A stretch of 64,000 nucleotides of DNA, taken from NCBI GenBank assembly GCA_029204225.1, contig CM055102.1, positions 18,310,263 to 18,374,262 on the forward strand. The letters run 5' to 3'. Shown one piece after another: positions 11,787 through 23,877 of the stretch. The first letter of the stretch is position 1, and each line of letters begins with the position of its first letter. A program made the translations under genes and the position numbers. The notes under the pieces were generated by a model, which saw only the letters and a program-made list of their open reading frames with translations, searched no databases and was not told the origin of the DNA. The DNA is from Diphasiastrum complanatum (lineage: Eukaryota; Streptophyta; Lycopodiopsida; Lycopodiales; Lycopodiaceae).

Positions 11787-13524
11787 GATCCAAAAATATA
11801 GATTTGGCATTTACATGATTATAAAATTTCTCCAATGATACTTCTTACAATAGAATCTTCAAATACAATATTGATCATTTGATTGATTTTGATGCTAAAT
11901 CATAATTAAATTCCCATCAAAGCTTTGAAAGTTTTCAAATCTCTATAACGAATAAGAGGATTTCTCATACGTGAACTTTATGCCATGTTATTGTGTTTTA
12001 TACATGTGTTTGTGATTTTCATGTAGGATATATAACTTTAAAGAATTTTATGCAACAATAATCAATAGTCAATTATGTGCATGTACTTTTGAAGTAAGGA
12101 GAAATAGAAGACCATCTTTTTCTTATTCATTTTTGTTTAGACATATAAATATCAATGTTTATCATTCAAGAAGATTAGATTATTGTTTGATTGACAATTT
12201 TTGACTTTATAAATCTTTACTTGTGATGGCACCACATACACCTTGTCACATGTGTTTGAAGCTCAATGAATACATTATTATGTTCTTCTCATGAATGCAA
12301 ATTTGCAAGCTTACATAAATTTCAAAGTAGTCTTGCTTCTTATTGAAGTTTATTGTATTATCCAGGAACTTAATCACATCATGTTAAAGTACATAAGACA
12401 GAGAAGATATTTAACTCTAGATTTTGTCTTGAGATATATGGGTCATTATGTTATGCATCACTTGTATGCACGATGTGCATACTATTGATCTCATTAGAAA
12501 TGTTTAAGAACTAAGACAATTATGGATAATATTCATTTAATACTATTTTTAGCATCTCAACTACCTACTTAATCTAGCACACTATTCTAGATTATGATGG
12601 TATAAGTAGATCCTTGAACTTTGCCCATATTCAATATCAAAAAAAAAAAAACAAATAGACATTGATTTACTGATATGCATATCAAGATTAATTACTTGCA
12701 TGATTTTTCACACTAATGCTTTTGAAAAACTATCATGTAATGATCTCAATACTACCATGAGAATAAGAATTTCATCATTAAGGCATCTGTAAAGTCTGCC
12801 TACTTTGTACATGCATTAATGGCATAAACAAGGTTGTAATAACTGTAGAAAATTTAGTTGTAGATATTTTTAGTATATCAAACGTAGAATCTTCATTAGA
12901 TTTCTTCTTCTGATAATTGTAATCTATCAATCAAATCAATCTGTATCAGCGTTATCACACGCAACAAGCTGAAGTAATAATTTCATGCAATTGTACTCAT
13001 TTGTTGATAATAATCAAAGTGCGATTTGTCCTACTGATGTTATTGGTCATTATATATTTGTTTGAATCCATCGTTTGAACTATTTTTGCTGCTATCTGTT
13101 GTGTTTCCAATCCACTCATCTAGCTCGCTCCCAGCTTCCGCATAACCCACTGATTTCCAACAAATTTCCTTCTACAAGTATAGTATTATTACACCGGTGT
13201 TTAAATTCAATCACACAGCCTCATAGTCACAAGCCAATACTAATGTATTCAAAAGTAATAGAGTCATTTCTTTATGAATCTCGCAGTTTGAATATCAGCA
13301 CTTGTACAAAGTATCCAGTTTCAAATATTATCCTTGTGTGACTGAGATTAATTGGAGCCATTATGGGTGGCAACATACATCCAATCACGTGCAAAGACAG
13401 CACATACATCATCAACCTCAAAGTTTACTTCTGCTATTCAAAAAACAACAGCATGAAGCGCAGTCCATCGCATTTTACAATGTTTTGAAGTGCATATACA
13501 AAGTAGCAACCATCAAGTAGAGTC

Positions 13525-13635
<111 letters not shown>

Positions 13636-13663
13636 CCACCAACCATACCCACAGTTAGCAAGG

Positions 13664-13710
13664 TATCTCAGGGGGCAGTTAGCACCCCTGAGATGGAGTG
13701 CTAACTGCCC
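13664..13710. repeat. nested inverted repeat (hairpin) beside a GA microsatellite
   Basis: GGGCAGTTAGCA (13673-13684) pairs perfectly with TGCTAACTGCCC (13699-13710). A competing pair, ATCTCAGGGG and CCCCTGAGAT, lies at about 13665-13694. The two foldings are mutually exclusive. Function unknown. Confidence 0.7.
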
Positions 13711-14149
13711 ACCAAGAGAAAATCAGCATTTTTTTGGTATTGTGAACATCAATCCAGGGAACATGTCATGTAAAAATAATTTGTTGATGATCCCGTATAA
13801 TCTTCCTTTCATAAAGCCATTTCTTTGAAACGCCATAGCAATGTCATTGACTTCATTGATAAAAGTATCTTGTTCGCTACAACAATACATGACAACAATA
13901 ATTTGTGTTATGATAACTTTATAAGAGTTAAAGATAGGTCTATTTGATGCCAGGTCGTGTATGAACTGGAAAAAAAGAAAAGACAACTTCTTTCTTTTAT
14001 CAAACTTTTTCATACAAAAAACGCTAGACTCAGAATCAAAGGTAGTAGTAATACTCAAAAAATCAACGATATTGTCATTAGATCCTTCATTTTTTATACC
14101 GCATGCAAGTGGTCACCTAACCCCATGGTCCTACTCAACTACTATTTAG

Positions 14150-16430
14150 ATTAAGCCTGGTCCCTACGTCCAAGGCACTCCCAAATGGTCCAAACCCGAT
14201 AGACGAGGACGACCACATCCTAGTTGTTACATAAAGACATATAACTGGACTATAGTAAGCGTAGTGGTTTGCAGGATTGTGCATTTGTTTAGTTTGAATC
14301 GGTCTTAAATGGCATGGATTTTTTCCAAGTTAGCTTGAATGGCATGGATTTTGTCCATGGCATGGATTTGCCCAAGAATTGTTTCATAGACTCCATTGGC
14401 TACCAAGTTTGCTATTGGTACTAATTGGTTCAGTATGACACAAATGTGTTCTATGACTAAACCAAACCTTTTCCATTTTAGTGAATGATTATGGCTGCTT
14501 CATAGGATGATTGTATTACAATGATAGCATTACTTGTCTAAAACCGATCAGTATGGCGGATGCCCTAAAAGGTAATATTAGGGCAAGAGCTACGACATGG
14601 TAAGATAATGGTAGGGAAGATTGGACTAATTATGATACATTTCAATTAAGCTGGTAGTGAATCTTGTTTCAGACATGGATAATAGTTGATGATCAATTAT
14701 GACACCTATCTTCCTCACTGAACTAGCTCGTGCGGTTTTGTTTTGTGGGATAGTGGCAAGTAACAGCTGAGTTTCCTAAGACTTGCTCACTTTATGGTAC
14801 TCTGTACTGTAAGTTTTTATATAGCTTTGTGTAGACCTGTTATACTATAAAACAAAAGGATTCAAAAGGTTTGGTCTTGACTTGTCAAGAGGGACTAAGT
14901 GAAATTTGTGTTACTCTCTCTCTCTGAGTGAGAGTGCAACATATTCAAAGAATAATATATTCTTGTGATTACTAAGGTCTCTCATGGGCGTAGAACAATC
15001 TCTCTTGATATTAAGTTGTCTTACATTTTGTTGGACCCTTTTTGTGCCTCTCTAATCATCGTGATCAAGAGGGCAAATTCGGGGTTTGGAACTCCAACTG
15101 GGTGAGTCATCGTGTATTATGGGCTTCGCTCCAATGGGGAGGGGGCTAAGCTAAGGATCTAGATGGAATCTAAGCCTACCAAGGGTGTCAATCTTGGCAT
15201 GAGATCTAGATGTGGAATGGCTTAGATGAGGGGTGAGATGCTTGACATTCTCCTTGGCTCTTTTTGGGGTTTTGGTATGGTGGAAATCCTCTTCTTGGAT
15301 CTTGGCTTACTTGAGCTATTTAGGCTCTTTGACTCTAAATCTTTTCCTCTTGAGGCTTATCTTCTCAAAAGCAATGGAAATGGAAATGACCTATGGATCT
15401 TAATGATCTCTCCAAAAGTGATTTTTAACACCTATTTTACTATTGTGGGATTTTGTTGACTAAGAGGATGACAACTTGAGCTAATAATCAATCTTATTGT
15501 GATAGCATGATTAAACATTATCAATCAAGCATTCAACCATCCACAGAAATGCATACAATGTCAAAATAGGAGGACTTCACAAAAGTAGGAAAATGGGGAG
15601 GAAGTTTTCTCTCTCTCTCTCAATCTCTAATCATACAAGTAAAAAGTGAATACAAAATGGTGTCACATCCCTACTTATATACAAAGCTAGGGTTAGGGGT
15701 TTTGGTTCACCCAAAACAATGTGCCATAACAACTTGACTATAAAAAGTCAAGAGCCAAAATGCATTTTAGAACTACTCAGGTCCTCTCTTATTTTGACCC
15801 ATTGGTATTTAGATCTATTTCTACTTCTCACGCCTTTGGATTACGAGTACAGTGCACCTTCTAAGGGTGCTGATTGACCTTTTGATATTGGCGTTCTCGA
15901 TGAATTTGGATTCTGGAATTCCTTCCTCGTTGTTCGTCAACATTTTTTGATGTAGTTCGGCAGCATGATTTCTTCATGCAATATTTGTTGGGGACACTTT
16001 CGACATTTGTAATAAGATCAAAGGTTGAACTTTTTTCATACCAACTCGGTGAGGAGAAACCAACTTTCCCTGCTAGCTCATTTGACAAAATTTCTACACT
16101 CTTCAACTTTTGAATGTGATGTCAGCGGAGCAATGAGAAAATCCTCTTTTTGAGTTTTGATTCCTCCATATTCGAATTGAATGATATAGTCCCACCATAG
16201 CTCACACAAACGTCCTGTAATACATTGGAAGAATCTTTAAAGACAATAATGACAAGGATAGGAACTACCTAAAATAGCAATAGTGCTCTTTACAGACCGT
16301 TCAGAGCATTTCTGGGTATTTTTACAAGGAAAATGAGGGAAGATGAATATGGTTGGGATTTTCACACAGGGTTTGTACAAGGGCAATGACCATTTATACA
16401 AGGTGGAATTTCTTATATACAGGGTTCCGT
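14150..16430. other. non-coding intergenic stretch
   Basis: No supportable gene. GGCATGGATTT recurs three times at about 14310-14365, and similar text is found at 44115-44170. This may be eroded gypsy non-coding sequence. Confidence 0.4.
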
Positions 16431-17405
16431 CGGTACTTGCTAACCTACCTACCTAGTTTCTATCTATTCCAAAAATATCATTTACCTACACTAAATGGTT
16501 GGGGCGATTCCTAATTTAACTGGGTCAATCTACAAGTAAGTCTATCCTAGTTTTTCTAACGTATCTAAACCATCTACTCTAGACTGATCTAAGCTAGTCT
16601 ACACTACCAGCTAACCTATCTGTCTATTTGGTCTACCTAACTACCGAAATCTACCATCTAGGCTGCTCTAAGCTAGTCTACACTACTAGCTAATCTATCT
16701 GTCTATCTGGTCTACCTAACTACCGAAATCTGCGGGTCATGGTCAATGACTATTCTAATCTAAGGATCGGATTTGGAGCTTCAACGATTAACTAAATCTA
16801 CATCAACCCTAGAGGTCAGCGGACTACTCTAAAAATCTGCTTGACTAACTATTTATTCCTATCTAATCTGAACGCTATCTAGGCTAACTAGGCTAACTAC
16901 TCCTAACTGACAGACCGAACTAAGATTAATTAACTAAAGAAAATTCTAATCTGACCTAACTTACATTTTCAGATCTATCTAAGGCAACTACCTTGTTCTA
17001 CGGGGCTTGATCTGTTTTTTGAAAGCTAACTAATCTAAACCCTATTCTAGCGGGTCAAATTTTCTAGATCTTATCGGATTTTCTAGAGTTATCCTAGCTA
17101 TCGGGTTAGGGTTATCTTACCTGAAACTAACTAGGCTAGCAAACCTTCTAGTCTAAAACTAACTTGTCAACAACTGACCTAATTGGCTAAGTAGATCTAA
17201 TTTAATTTAACTATCTGATCTAGCTACCTAATTTACTTAGTTATCCTAGATCTAATTTGAACACTAAGGATCTAACTTCTATTTCCTATGGATCTAGATC
17301 TAGACTACTGTTAAGATTTAACTAATCTATTCTACCATCTATTTGAATTGACAACCATCTAATCCTACAAGCTACTCCTAACTAGGCTAGCTAGGGGGGT
17401 GTTGA
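16430..17405 (-). repeat. CTA/TAG-rich spacer downstream of gypsy integrase, with a 79-bp tandem duplication
   Basis: The region is dominated by CTAACT, CTATCT and CTACC words. AAGCTAGTCTACACTAC, followed by nearly identical sequence, occurs at 16591 and 16670 (period 79 bp). It lies just past the integrase stop at 17406, where Tat-like gypsy elements often have a long 3' non-coding spacer. No LTR border was found. Confidence 0.5.
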
Positions 17406-18530
17406 CTATTCATCTTGAGCCGAAGAAGATGACGTGGATGGTAATTCTAGCACATCTCTGAACTCAACATCAGCGGTATAGTAGCGACGCAACCTACTGT
17501 CATTAATGGGCGTGTCGAGCATATTGCCTTGCAGGTCGGTGATAATAATTGTGCCATTAGGTCAGATCTCTACTACTCTGTACGATTCTTCTCCCTGAAA
17601 ATTAAGCTTGCCTTTGTGTGCCTTGGCGTTGTATAACAGTGCCAATTCTCCCTTGATGAGATCTTTGGTTTTGATATTTCAATCATGTCAAGCTTCCATC
17701 ATTGTTTCTCTACAGCTAGGGCGTGAAGTGCTATGAAGCGAGTTTCATGAAGCTAAAGAAGATTTTCCAATCTCCTCTTGGTAGATTCATCTATACTAAG
17801 TCGTTGGACGATGGCAACTCTCAGACTTGGAATGACATACTCAGCAGGCATTATGGCTTCCTTACACCATCTGAATTGGAGTTGTCCAGTACTCACTTTC
17901 AATGTGGTTCTGAAAGCCCATAAAGCTGCGTGAAGCTTATGTTCCCAATCCGATTGTGAAGCTTCAACCATTTTCATGATAATTCCGTAGAGGATCTTGT
18001 TCGACGATTCTGCTTGTCTGTTGCAACATGGGTAATAGAGGATACTCTTCCTATGGACAACCAAATAAGAGGACAACAGGTGAGTGATAGTCTCATTTAG
18101 GAAATGCATTCCGCGATCACTCACGAGTTTTAGTGGGCACCCAGAATGGACTAAGACATTCTCATACATGAATTTGGCAGTGGAGTTGGCATCAGCCTTC
18201 CTCACCACCTTGGCTTCTACCCATTTGGTCAAGTAGTCAGTGGCTAGGATAATATAGCGAGTTTGGGAGCCACGGGCAGCTGGACGAATAGGGCCGACAT
18301 AGTCTATGCCCCATTTCTCAAACGACATTTCAGCCAGTACAGGTCGTAACGACATTCTAGCCTTTCCCTGGGTTCACTTGAACCGTTGGCACATGTCACA
18401 CCTTTTGACCTGATAGTGAATGTCTTTGAACATCGTGGACCACCACATGGCCTGTTGTAGTACTTTCCTATTGGTAGCTTCGACAACGAAATGCCCTCCC
18501 CCTATTCCTTCATGGGCGATGCTTACTACT
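17406..18530 (-). pseudogene. Ty3/gypsy integrase (Tat/Athila-like) with H2C2 zinc domain, frameshifted
   Basis: From right to left: the HHCC zinc domain (AHEGIGGGHFV at about 18510, then CDMCQRF at about 18390); the integrase core GIDYVGPIRPAAR and YIILATDYLTKWVEAK with the first Asp; LVSDRGMHFLN with the second Asp; and YYPCCNRQAESSNK with the Glu. The C-terminal part continues in other frames to 17406, with GELALLYNAKAHKGKL, DLQGNMLDTPINDSRLRRYY and the stop. All three catalytic acidic residues are visible, but Asn-Gly before the Glu block is changed to Asn-Arg. It is close in sequence to the integrase at 44.2 kb. It is dead because of the frame breaks and missing RT. Confidence 0.85.
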
Positions 18531-19330
18531 TGGGACACTTCATGGACAACTTGTGTGTCCACTTCTCTAGAGCCCAACACCTAGCATGCTTAGAGAAAGT
18601 GTTCATCCAGTGTCGATTATCCGGCATATCCCTAAACCCAGCCAAATGCCAATTTTTGGTCACGCACAACATAGTGCTAGGCCATATAGTTTCAAGGCAT
18701 GGTATCGCCACAGCCGTCGACAAGATCCGCATAATACTTGCATTGTCCGAGCCAAGAACTGTACATGAAATATATATCGTTATGGGACATTGCAATTATT
18801 ATCAGAGGTTTGTCCTAAATTTTGCTAAGCTGGCCCATTTGGTCTACCAGATGACTATCCAACTAGAATGGACAGCTGAAGCTACTGAGGCTTTCCACAA
18901 ACTCAAGAAGGCATTAGTTACTGTGCCAATCCTTTGACCCCCTATTTGGACCATAGAATTTTACATCCATACAGACGCCTCTAACTCCGCCATGACCTGC
19001 TAGCCAATCCCTTCGTCTTCTTTGTAGATCACCAAGTCCTACTGTATCTGGTAAATAGACCGTGCACAACCAAACGGATCACCCAATAATTGCTGCTTCT
19101 TCAAGAGTTCGACTTTAAAATCGTCGTTCGCAAAGGGACACAACACTATATGGCCAATCACCTCTCACAGATCCGAAATGTTCCTAAGAGTAGAGGGGTC
19201 GATAACGAACTTCTTGATGCCATACTATTCCACGTCGATGTCGTCCCTGAGTGGGCTGCCGATATTGTTGGATGTCTTATGTCGGGACGTCCTCTAATCA
19301 AAAGGAAGGATGTCTTGATTGGAAAAAGTA
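18531..19330 (+). pseudogene. Ty3/gypsy reverse transcriptase C-terminus and RNase H, truncated
   Basis: The fragment begins close to the RT active-site box: FMDN at about 18540 stands where YMDD/FMDD would be. It continues SRAQHLACLEKV, GISLNPAKCQFLV, LGHIVSRHGIA, MGHCNYYQRF and LEWTAEATEAFHKLK, the usual RT thumb and RT-RNase H linker. After a stop, RNase H pieces appear: FYIHTDASNSAM, FDFKIVVRKGTQHYMANHLS, then PEWAADI near 19255. It stops just before the H2C2 domain. The second catalytic Asp is replaced by Asn. It abuts the minus-strand integrase head to head. Confidence 0.8.
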
Positions 19331-20306
19331 AAGGCAAGGGAAGTTGTTCAAACTAGATGCGTGTGTAATTGGATGGAAATCGGTGGAAATTTCAAAAAAT
19401 TCTGGTTTCGTGGGGTGTTGACGGTTTGGTGAGAAAATCATCCTATTTGGAGGCAATACTGCACCAATTTCAGAGCCATAAATTGCCTCATAGAGCCTAA
19501 GGTAGGGTGACCTCAACCAGGCAGGTAGCTGCAAGTGGAACCTCAGAGTGAGGTGGAGCAAAACCTCTGAAGCTATGGAAGTTTTCTCAACTAGGGTTTA
19601 CAGTCAAGAAACCTCTTATTTTTGTTTGTTGGAGGTGTTTTCTGATGCTGTAAAATTATGAGGATGGGCGCTGGAGTAGGGCGGCCCTATGTGCAGCCAG
19701 CCGTGGAGGGCCGTGGAGCCAGTAAGGAGCTGGAGCAGATCCATCGGGCAGCCAAAACCCTCCTAAAAGCCATAGCTAGCAAGAAGCAAGTTGAAGGAGG
19801 AGAGGCGACGGATCAGTCACGCGCTGCCAACAAGAAGTAGTGCATAGTGCATATTGGCATTTGGCAGACGCATGAGCAGGTTTAGGTGCACAAAGTGGTG
19901 CATGGCCATTGGATTGAGCTGAAAGATGATCGACGGGCAGGATTGAAAGTTCAGAGAACTACATCATCCGTCAGATTGAAACCAATGGTAAAGATGTGAT
20001 TGAAAGAGGACCTTGAAAGGTCGAAGTGGGTTTATGAAAAATTTTCATCTTCAATTGGAAATTTAATTCTCGAAGTTCTAAAAGTTTACTTCTTCATTAA
20101 AAATCTTCTTTGTGAAGTTTTAGCTCAAAAATGCAAGGCTAATTAGCATTGGGGCTAGTTGGAGCTAGAGGGCACCTTTTTTGGCCATCCTTGGGCCAAA
20201 ATGACCCCTGAAACTGGCTGCTCAGAGCCAGCAGACAAATCGATGTCACAAAGCAGAGAGAATTGTGTTTTGGGGAATTTTCGTCACCATTCTATCGAGC
20301 GGAGTG
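19331..20306. other. non-coding stretch between the gypsy relic and the copia LTR
   Basis: No coding or structural feature recognised. A 60-codon plus-strand ORF at 19658 has no family resemblance. Confidence 0.4.
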
Positions 20307-20311
20307 GGGGT
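20307..20311 (+). other. target-site duplication, left copy (GGGGT)
   Basis: The five bases directly before the LTR match the five bases beyond the end of the inverted LTR (22918-22922, written ACCCC on the plus strand). They mark one copia integration. Confidence 0.85.
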
Positions 20312-21136
20312 TGTGAGAAATTGGCAAAAATCTAGCTTGGTATTTTTTATGATAGAAGTTTGTAAGTGAATCTCACATGTGTGGAGGATGTTCCCACGTG
20401 TGGAGAATTTTAAAGTAAATCAAAAATGTTTGATATAGGGGTCTCATAGAATCTCATAGTCAAGCATTTAGGTGTAGGATGTTGATAGGGTCAAATTTGG
20501 CATAGATGGCAAATTATCCATTTCCACCTGTAATGCCACTATTGAGCCAAAATAGAGTAGGAGGCCAAACTCGTGCCAATTAGAGTGTAGACAAGTGTAA
20601 TGCTTTTTTTTTATGAAGTTTAAGAGGTCAAATAGGATGTAGAGGTGGAACCATGAGTGGTCCAATAGAATTTGAGGTTTGCTTGAAAATGGTCCAATAG
20701 AATTTAGAGGTGCATGGATCAATGGTCCAAAAGGATTAAGAGGTGGCAAAGTGTGATCCAATCATAGTTAAGCATAGTGGTAGCTCATGAATCTACTAGT
20801 ATCATTGTACTCCTCATTTGAATCTAATTGATTTTGAGATTGAGTGGATTTTGAGTGTCATTGAATTTCTAGCTTTCTCTCTCTTCCCGAGAACTCATGA
20901 TGGTTTTTCTCTCTCTACCCGAGGAGAGCAGCTTGTTTTTACTTAGAAAACTTTTGGAACACTTCCCACATGTGTGAGTGAGAGTTGGAAGTGATTGAAT
21001 GCATGTAGTAGTGTGTTTTTGCCATAGGATCTAAGATTGATCTTGAATCTCAATCTAGTCTTGATCTTGGTGCATCTACACACCTTAGGAGATCACAAGT
21101 ACATGTTGTGGACAATCCACACGTGTGAATTCAACA
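20312..21136 (+). mobile_element. copia 5' LTR (825 bp)
   Basis: Starts TGTGAGAAATTGG and ends GAATTCAACA (TG...CA). It is followed at once by an initiator-Met tRNA primer site. An inverted, nearly full-length copy occupies 22923-23748. Within it are CT-rich runs, ACGTGTGG/CACATGTG words and several CAATAGAATTT repeats. Confidence 0.9.
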
Positions 21137-21149
21137 TGGTATCAAAGCC
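21137..21149 (+). other. primer-binding site (initiator Met-tRNA)
   Basis: TGGTATCAAAGCC directly follows the LTR end. It differs by one base from the standard plant TGGTATCAGAGCC. Confidence 0.88.
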
Positions 21150-21892
21150 TACCTAAGGTTACCATGCATTTTGATCCATTTGAGTGAAAACTATTCATCA
21201 ATCTTGAGTAGAAATTGTCAAGGCCCATTTTCCTAGCTATCTTGTTCAATTTTGGATCAAAAGAAATCAAAAGGACATTGATTGGGTCTGACCTGGTACT
21301 GTACGGAATCAAGTGCTCAGACATGTGTAAGGAACATCCAATTTCAATTTGGAAGTTCTCTCTCATGCTTGATCCATTTATCTTGCTTGATAGCTTGTTT
21401 TGAAGCTATTTTTGTCTAGTTTCTGATGCAATCATTTCATTCCATTTGATAGTGCCAATAAAAAGTTATAATCTTTTGAAGAGGGTTAGGTAGGGCACCT
21501 AGACCTGGGTGGACATATTTGGTTTGGTCAAGAGATTGCTTGTTTGATCCAAAATCACAGTTGAATGCTTACCAATCTCATCTATATGTGATCTAGGCAC
21601 TATTTTGAGATCTTAGCCATTTTGTTTCATGAAATATCATTGTATTTGAGTCAAATTTGGTTTCTCAGTGTATTTCACACGTGCTAAGGGTGTTTGATCC
21701 TAACTTTGCCCATACTCCATCATTTGATGTGAAGTAGATCTAGTTTTGGAGAATTTGGAATAGCTAGTGAGAATCATCTCACAGTTTTGTTGCAAGATCT
21801 TGCATAGGAGATGGTAGCACACCATTATTGGATCCTATAGTGAGAGAGAAGCAACATTTTTTGTTCATCACTTTTATTTATCTCCACTTTAC

Positions 21893-22872
21893 ATGACTTC
21901 AATGAGCTCATACTTGTTGCAACCAAGTGAGAGATTGTCTCCTTCCAATTATAAAATATGGAAGTTGAGGATGGAGTCCATCTTGATACTCCAAGATGTG
22001 ATGGACATTGTACTTGGGATTGAGGAGGAGCCTCAAGTCCTTCAAGAAGTACAAAAATACAAGAATAGAGCTAGGATGGCTCTCCACCACATTAAGATGA
22101 ATGTCTCTAATGAGATATTGAGGGAGATTGGTGATTGTTCTACATCCAAGGAAGCTTGGGATTGTCTCAAGTCCATCTATGAGGCTAAGAACACCTCTAG
22201 GCTCCTCACTCTTAGAAATCAAATATTCCAAAGTAGTCAAAAGAGTGATGAGAGTGCATCTAATTATGTTTTGAGAGTCAAGGATATTCATAGGGAGCTT
22301 GCATGTATTGGTGACTCAATCAATCAAAGTGAGCTAGTCCAAGTCATTCTCAATGGCTTGAGAGATGAATATGACAACCTTGTCCAATCCTATGCCATTA
22401 AGAAGGAGCTACCAAGTTTGGAGGCCCTTCAAAGTGTGCTTATTTCTGAAGAATCAAGACAAGAGTACAAACTCTTGAGGATGGACAAGCTATCACTCAA
22501 TCATGATGATGACAAAGTTCTATTTGCCAAGCACAAAGAGAGGAGTAAGAAGCAACATCATCACTTCTCTAATGACAAAGCTAAAGACCAAGATGAAGAG
22601 GAGGAGGAGGATACCTCTCATGCTTCTACTTCAAATCTCAAGAAGAAGAAGATCAAGTGCTTTCATTGTGGCAAGAAAGGACATTATGCCACCAATTGCT
22701 TCAAGAAGAAGAATCAACTCAATCAAGCCAACATCACCAATGAGAAAGAAGACTATATTGCAAGTGATGGAGAAGGCTCTCTTATGGCATCAAGCTTCTC
22801 CTCTTCCACCTTCAACAAGGATGACTCATGGTATATTGATAGTGGAGCATCTTCACATATGTGTGGCAAATT
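21893..22872 (+). CDS. copia gag with zinc knuckle and start of protease; interrupted by an inversion
   Basis: Open from ATG 21893. Residues 1-200 are the gag capsid-like UBN2 region (SNYKIWKLRMESIL, TSKEAWDCLKSIYE, VLRVKDIHREL, VQVILNGL). A Lys-rich region follows, then a CX2CX4HX4C zinc knuckle (CFHCGKKGHYATNC, about residues 257-270). The aspartic protease begins with WYIDSGASSHMCG at about residues 314-326. The real coding text ends at about 22872 where the inversion breakpoint joins flanking DNA; the frame runs a few more codons to a stop at 22894. The sequence that should follow protease lies inverted at 25.5 kb. The 745-bp leader upstream is non-coding. Confidence 0.9.
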
Positions 22873-22922
22873 TGGCCCTACGGTACCCAAATAGCAAATG
22901 TAGCCCATCACTAGGTCACCCC
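22873..22922 (-). other. inverted host flank plus second GGGGT target duplication
   Basis: Read on the minus strand, the inverted LTR ends ATTCAACA and is followed by GGGGT and about 45 bp of unrelated DNA up to the gag-protease breakpoint. The GGGGT matches the duplication before the left LTR. This piece is therefore original 3' flank carried along by the inversion. Confidence 0.8.
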
Positions 22923-23748
22923 TGTTGAATTCACACGTGTGGATTGTCCACAACATGTACTTGTGATCTTCTAAGGTGTGTAGATGCACCAAGATCAAGA
23001 CTAGATTGAGATTTAAGATCAATCTTAGATCCTATGACAAAAACACACTACTACATGCATTCAATCACTTCCAACTCTCACTCACACATGTGGGAAGTGT
23101 TCCAAAAGTATTTTAAGTAAAAACAAGTTGCTCTCCTCGGATAGAGAGAAAAAAACCATCATGAGCTCTCGGGTAGAGAGAGAAAGCTAGAAATTCAATG
23201 ACACTCAAAATCCACTCAATCTCAAAATCAATTAGATCCAAATGAGGAGTACGATGATACTAGTAGATTCATGAGCTACCACTATGCTTAACTATGATTG
23301 GATCACACTTTTCCACCTCTTAATCCTATTGGACCATTGGTCCATGCACCTCTAAATTCTATTGGACCATTTTCAAGCAAACCTCAAATTCTATTGGACC
23401 GATCATGGTTCCACCTCTAAATCCTATTGGACCTCTTAAATTTCATAAAAAAAAAAGCATTACACTTGTCTACACTGTAATTGGCACGAGTTTGGCCTCC
23501 TACTCTATTTCGGCTCAGTAGTGGCATTACAAGTGGAAATGGATAATTTGCCATCTATGCCAAATTTGACCCTATCAACATCCTACACCTAAATGCTTGA
23601 CTATGAAATTCTATGAGACCCCTATATCAAACATTTCTTATTTACTTTACAATCCTCCACACGTGGGAACATCCTCCACACATGTGAGATTCACTTACAA
23701 ACTTCTATCATAAAAAATACCAAGCTAGATTTTTGCCAATTTCTCACA
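22923..23748 (-). mobile_element. copia 3' LTR, inverted (826 bp)
   Basis: Reverse complement of 20312-21136 with scattered substitutions: TGTGAGAAATTGG at 23748 and ACTTGTGATC...GAATTCAACA ending at 22923. The two LTRs form a large inverted repeat around gag. Confidence 0.92.
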
Positions 23749-23757
23749 CTCCTCCTC
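23749..23757 (-). other. polypurine tract of the inverted copia
   Basis: GAGGAGGAG on the minus strand, immediately 5' of the LTR start. Confidence 0.75.
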
Positions 23758-23877
23758 AAAAAATAGCTTGGAAAGGTACTAGATCACTTGAGAAGTTTGT
23801 AAATCTTTTTGAGTGGATCCTTTGGTATGCATAAGAAGTGAAGATCAGCCAAGGGATCCATCATAGCAGCACCCTCA

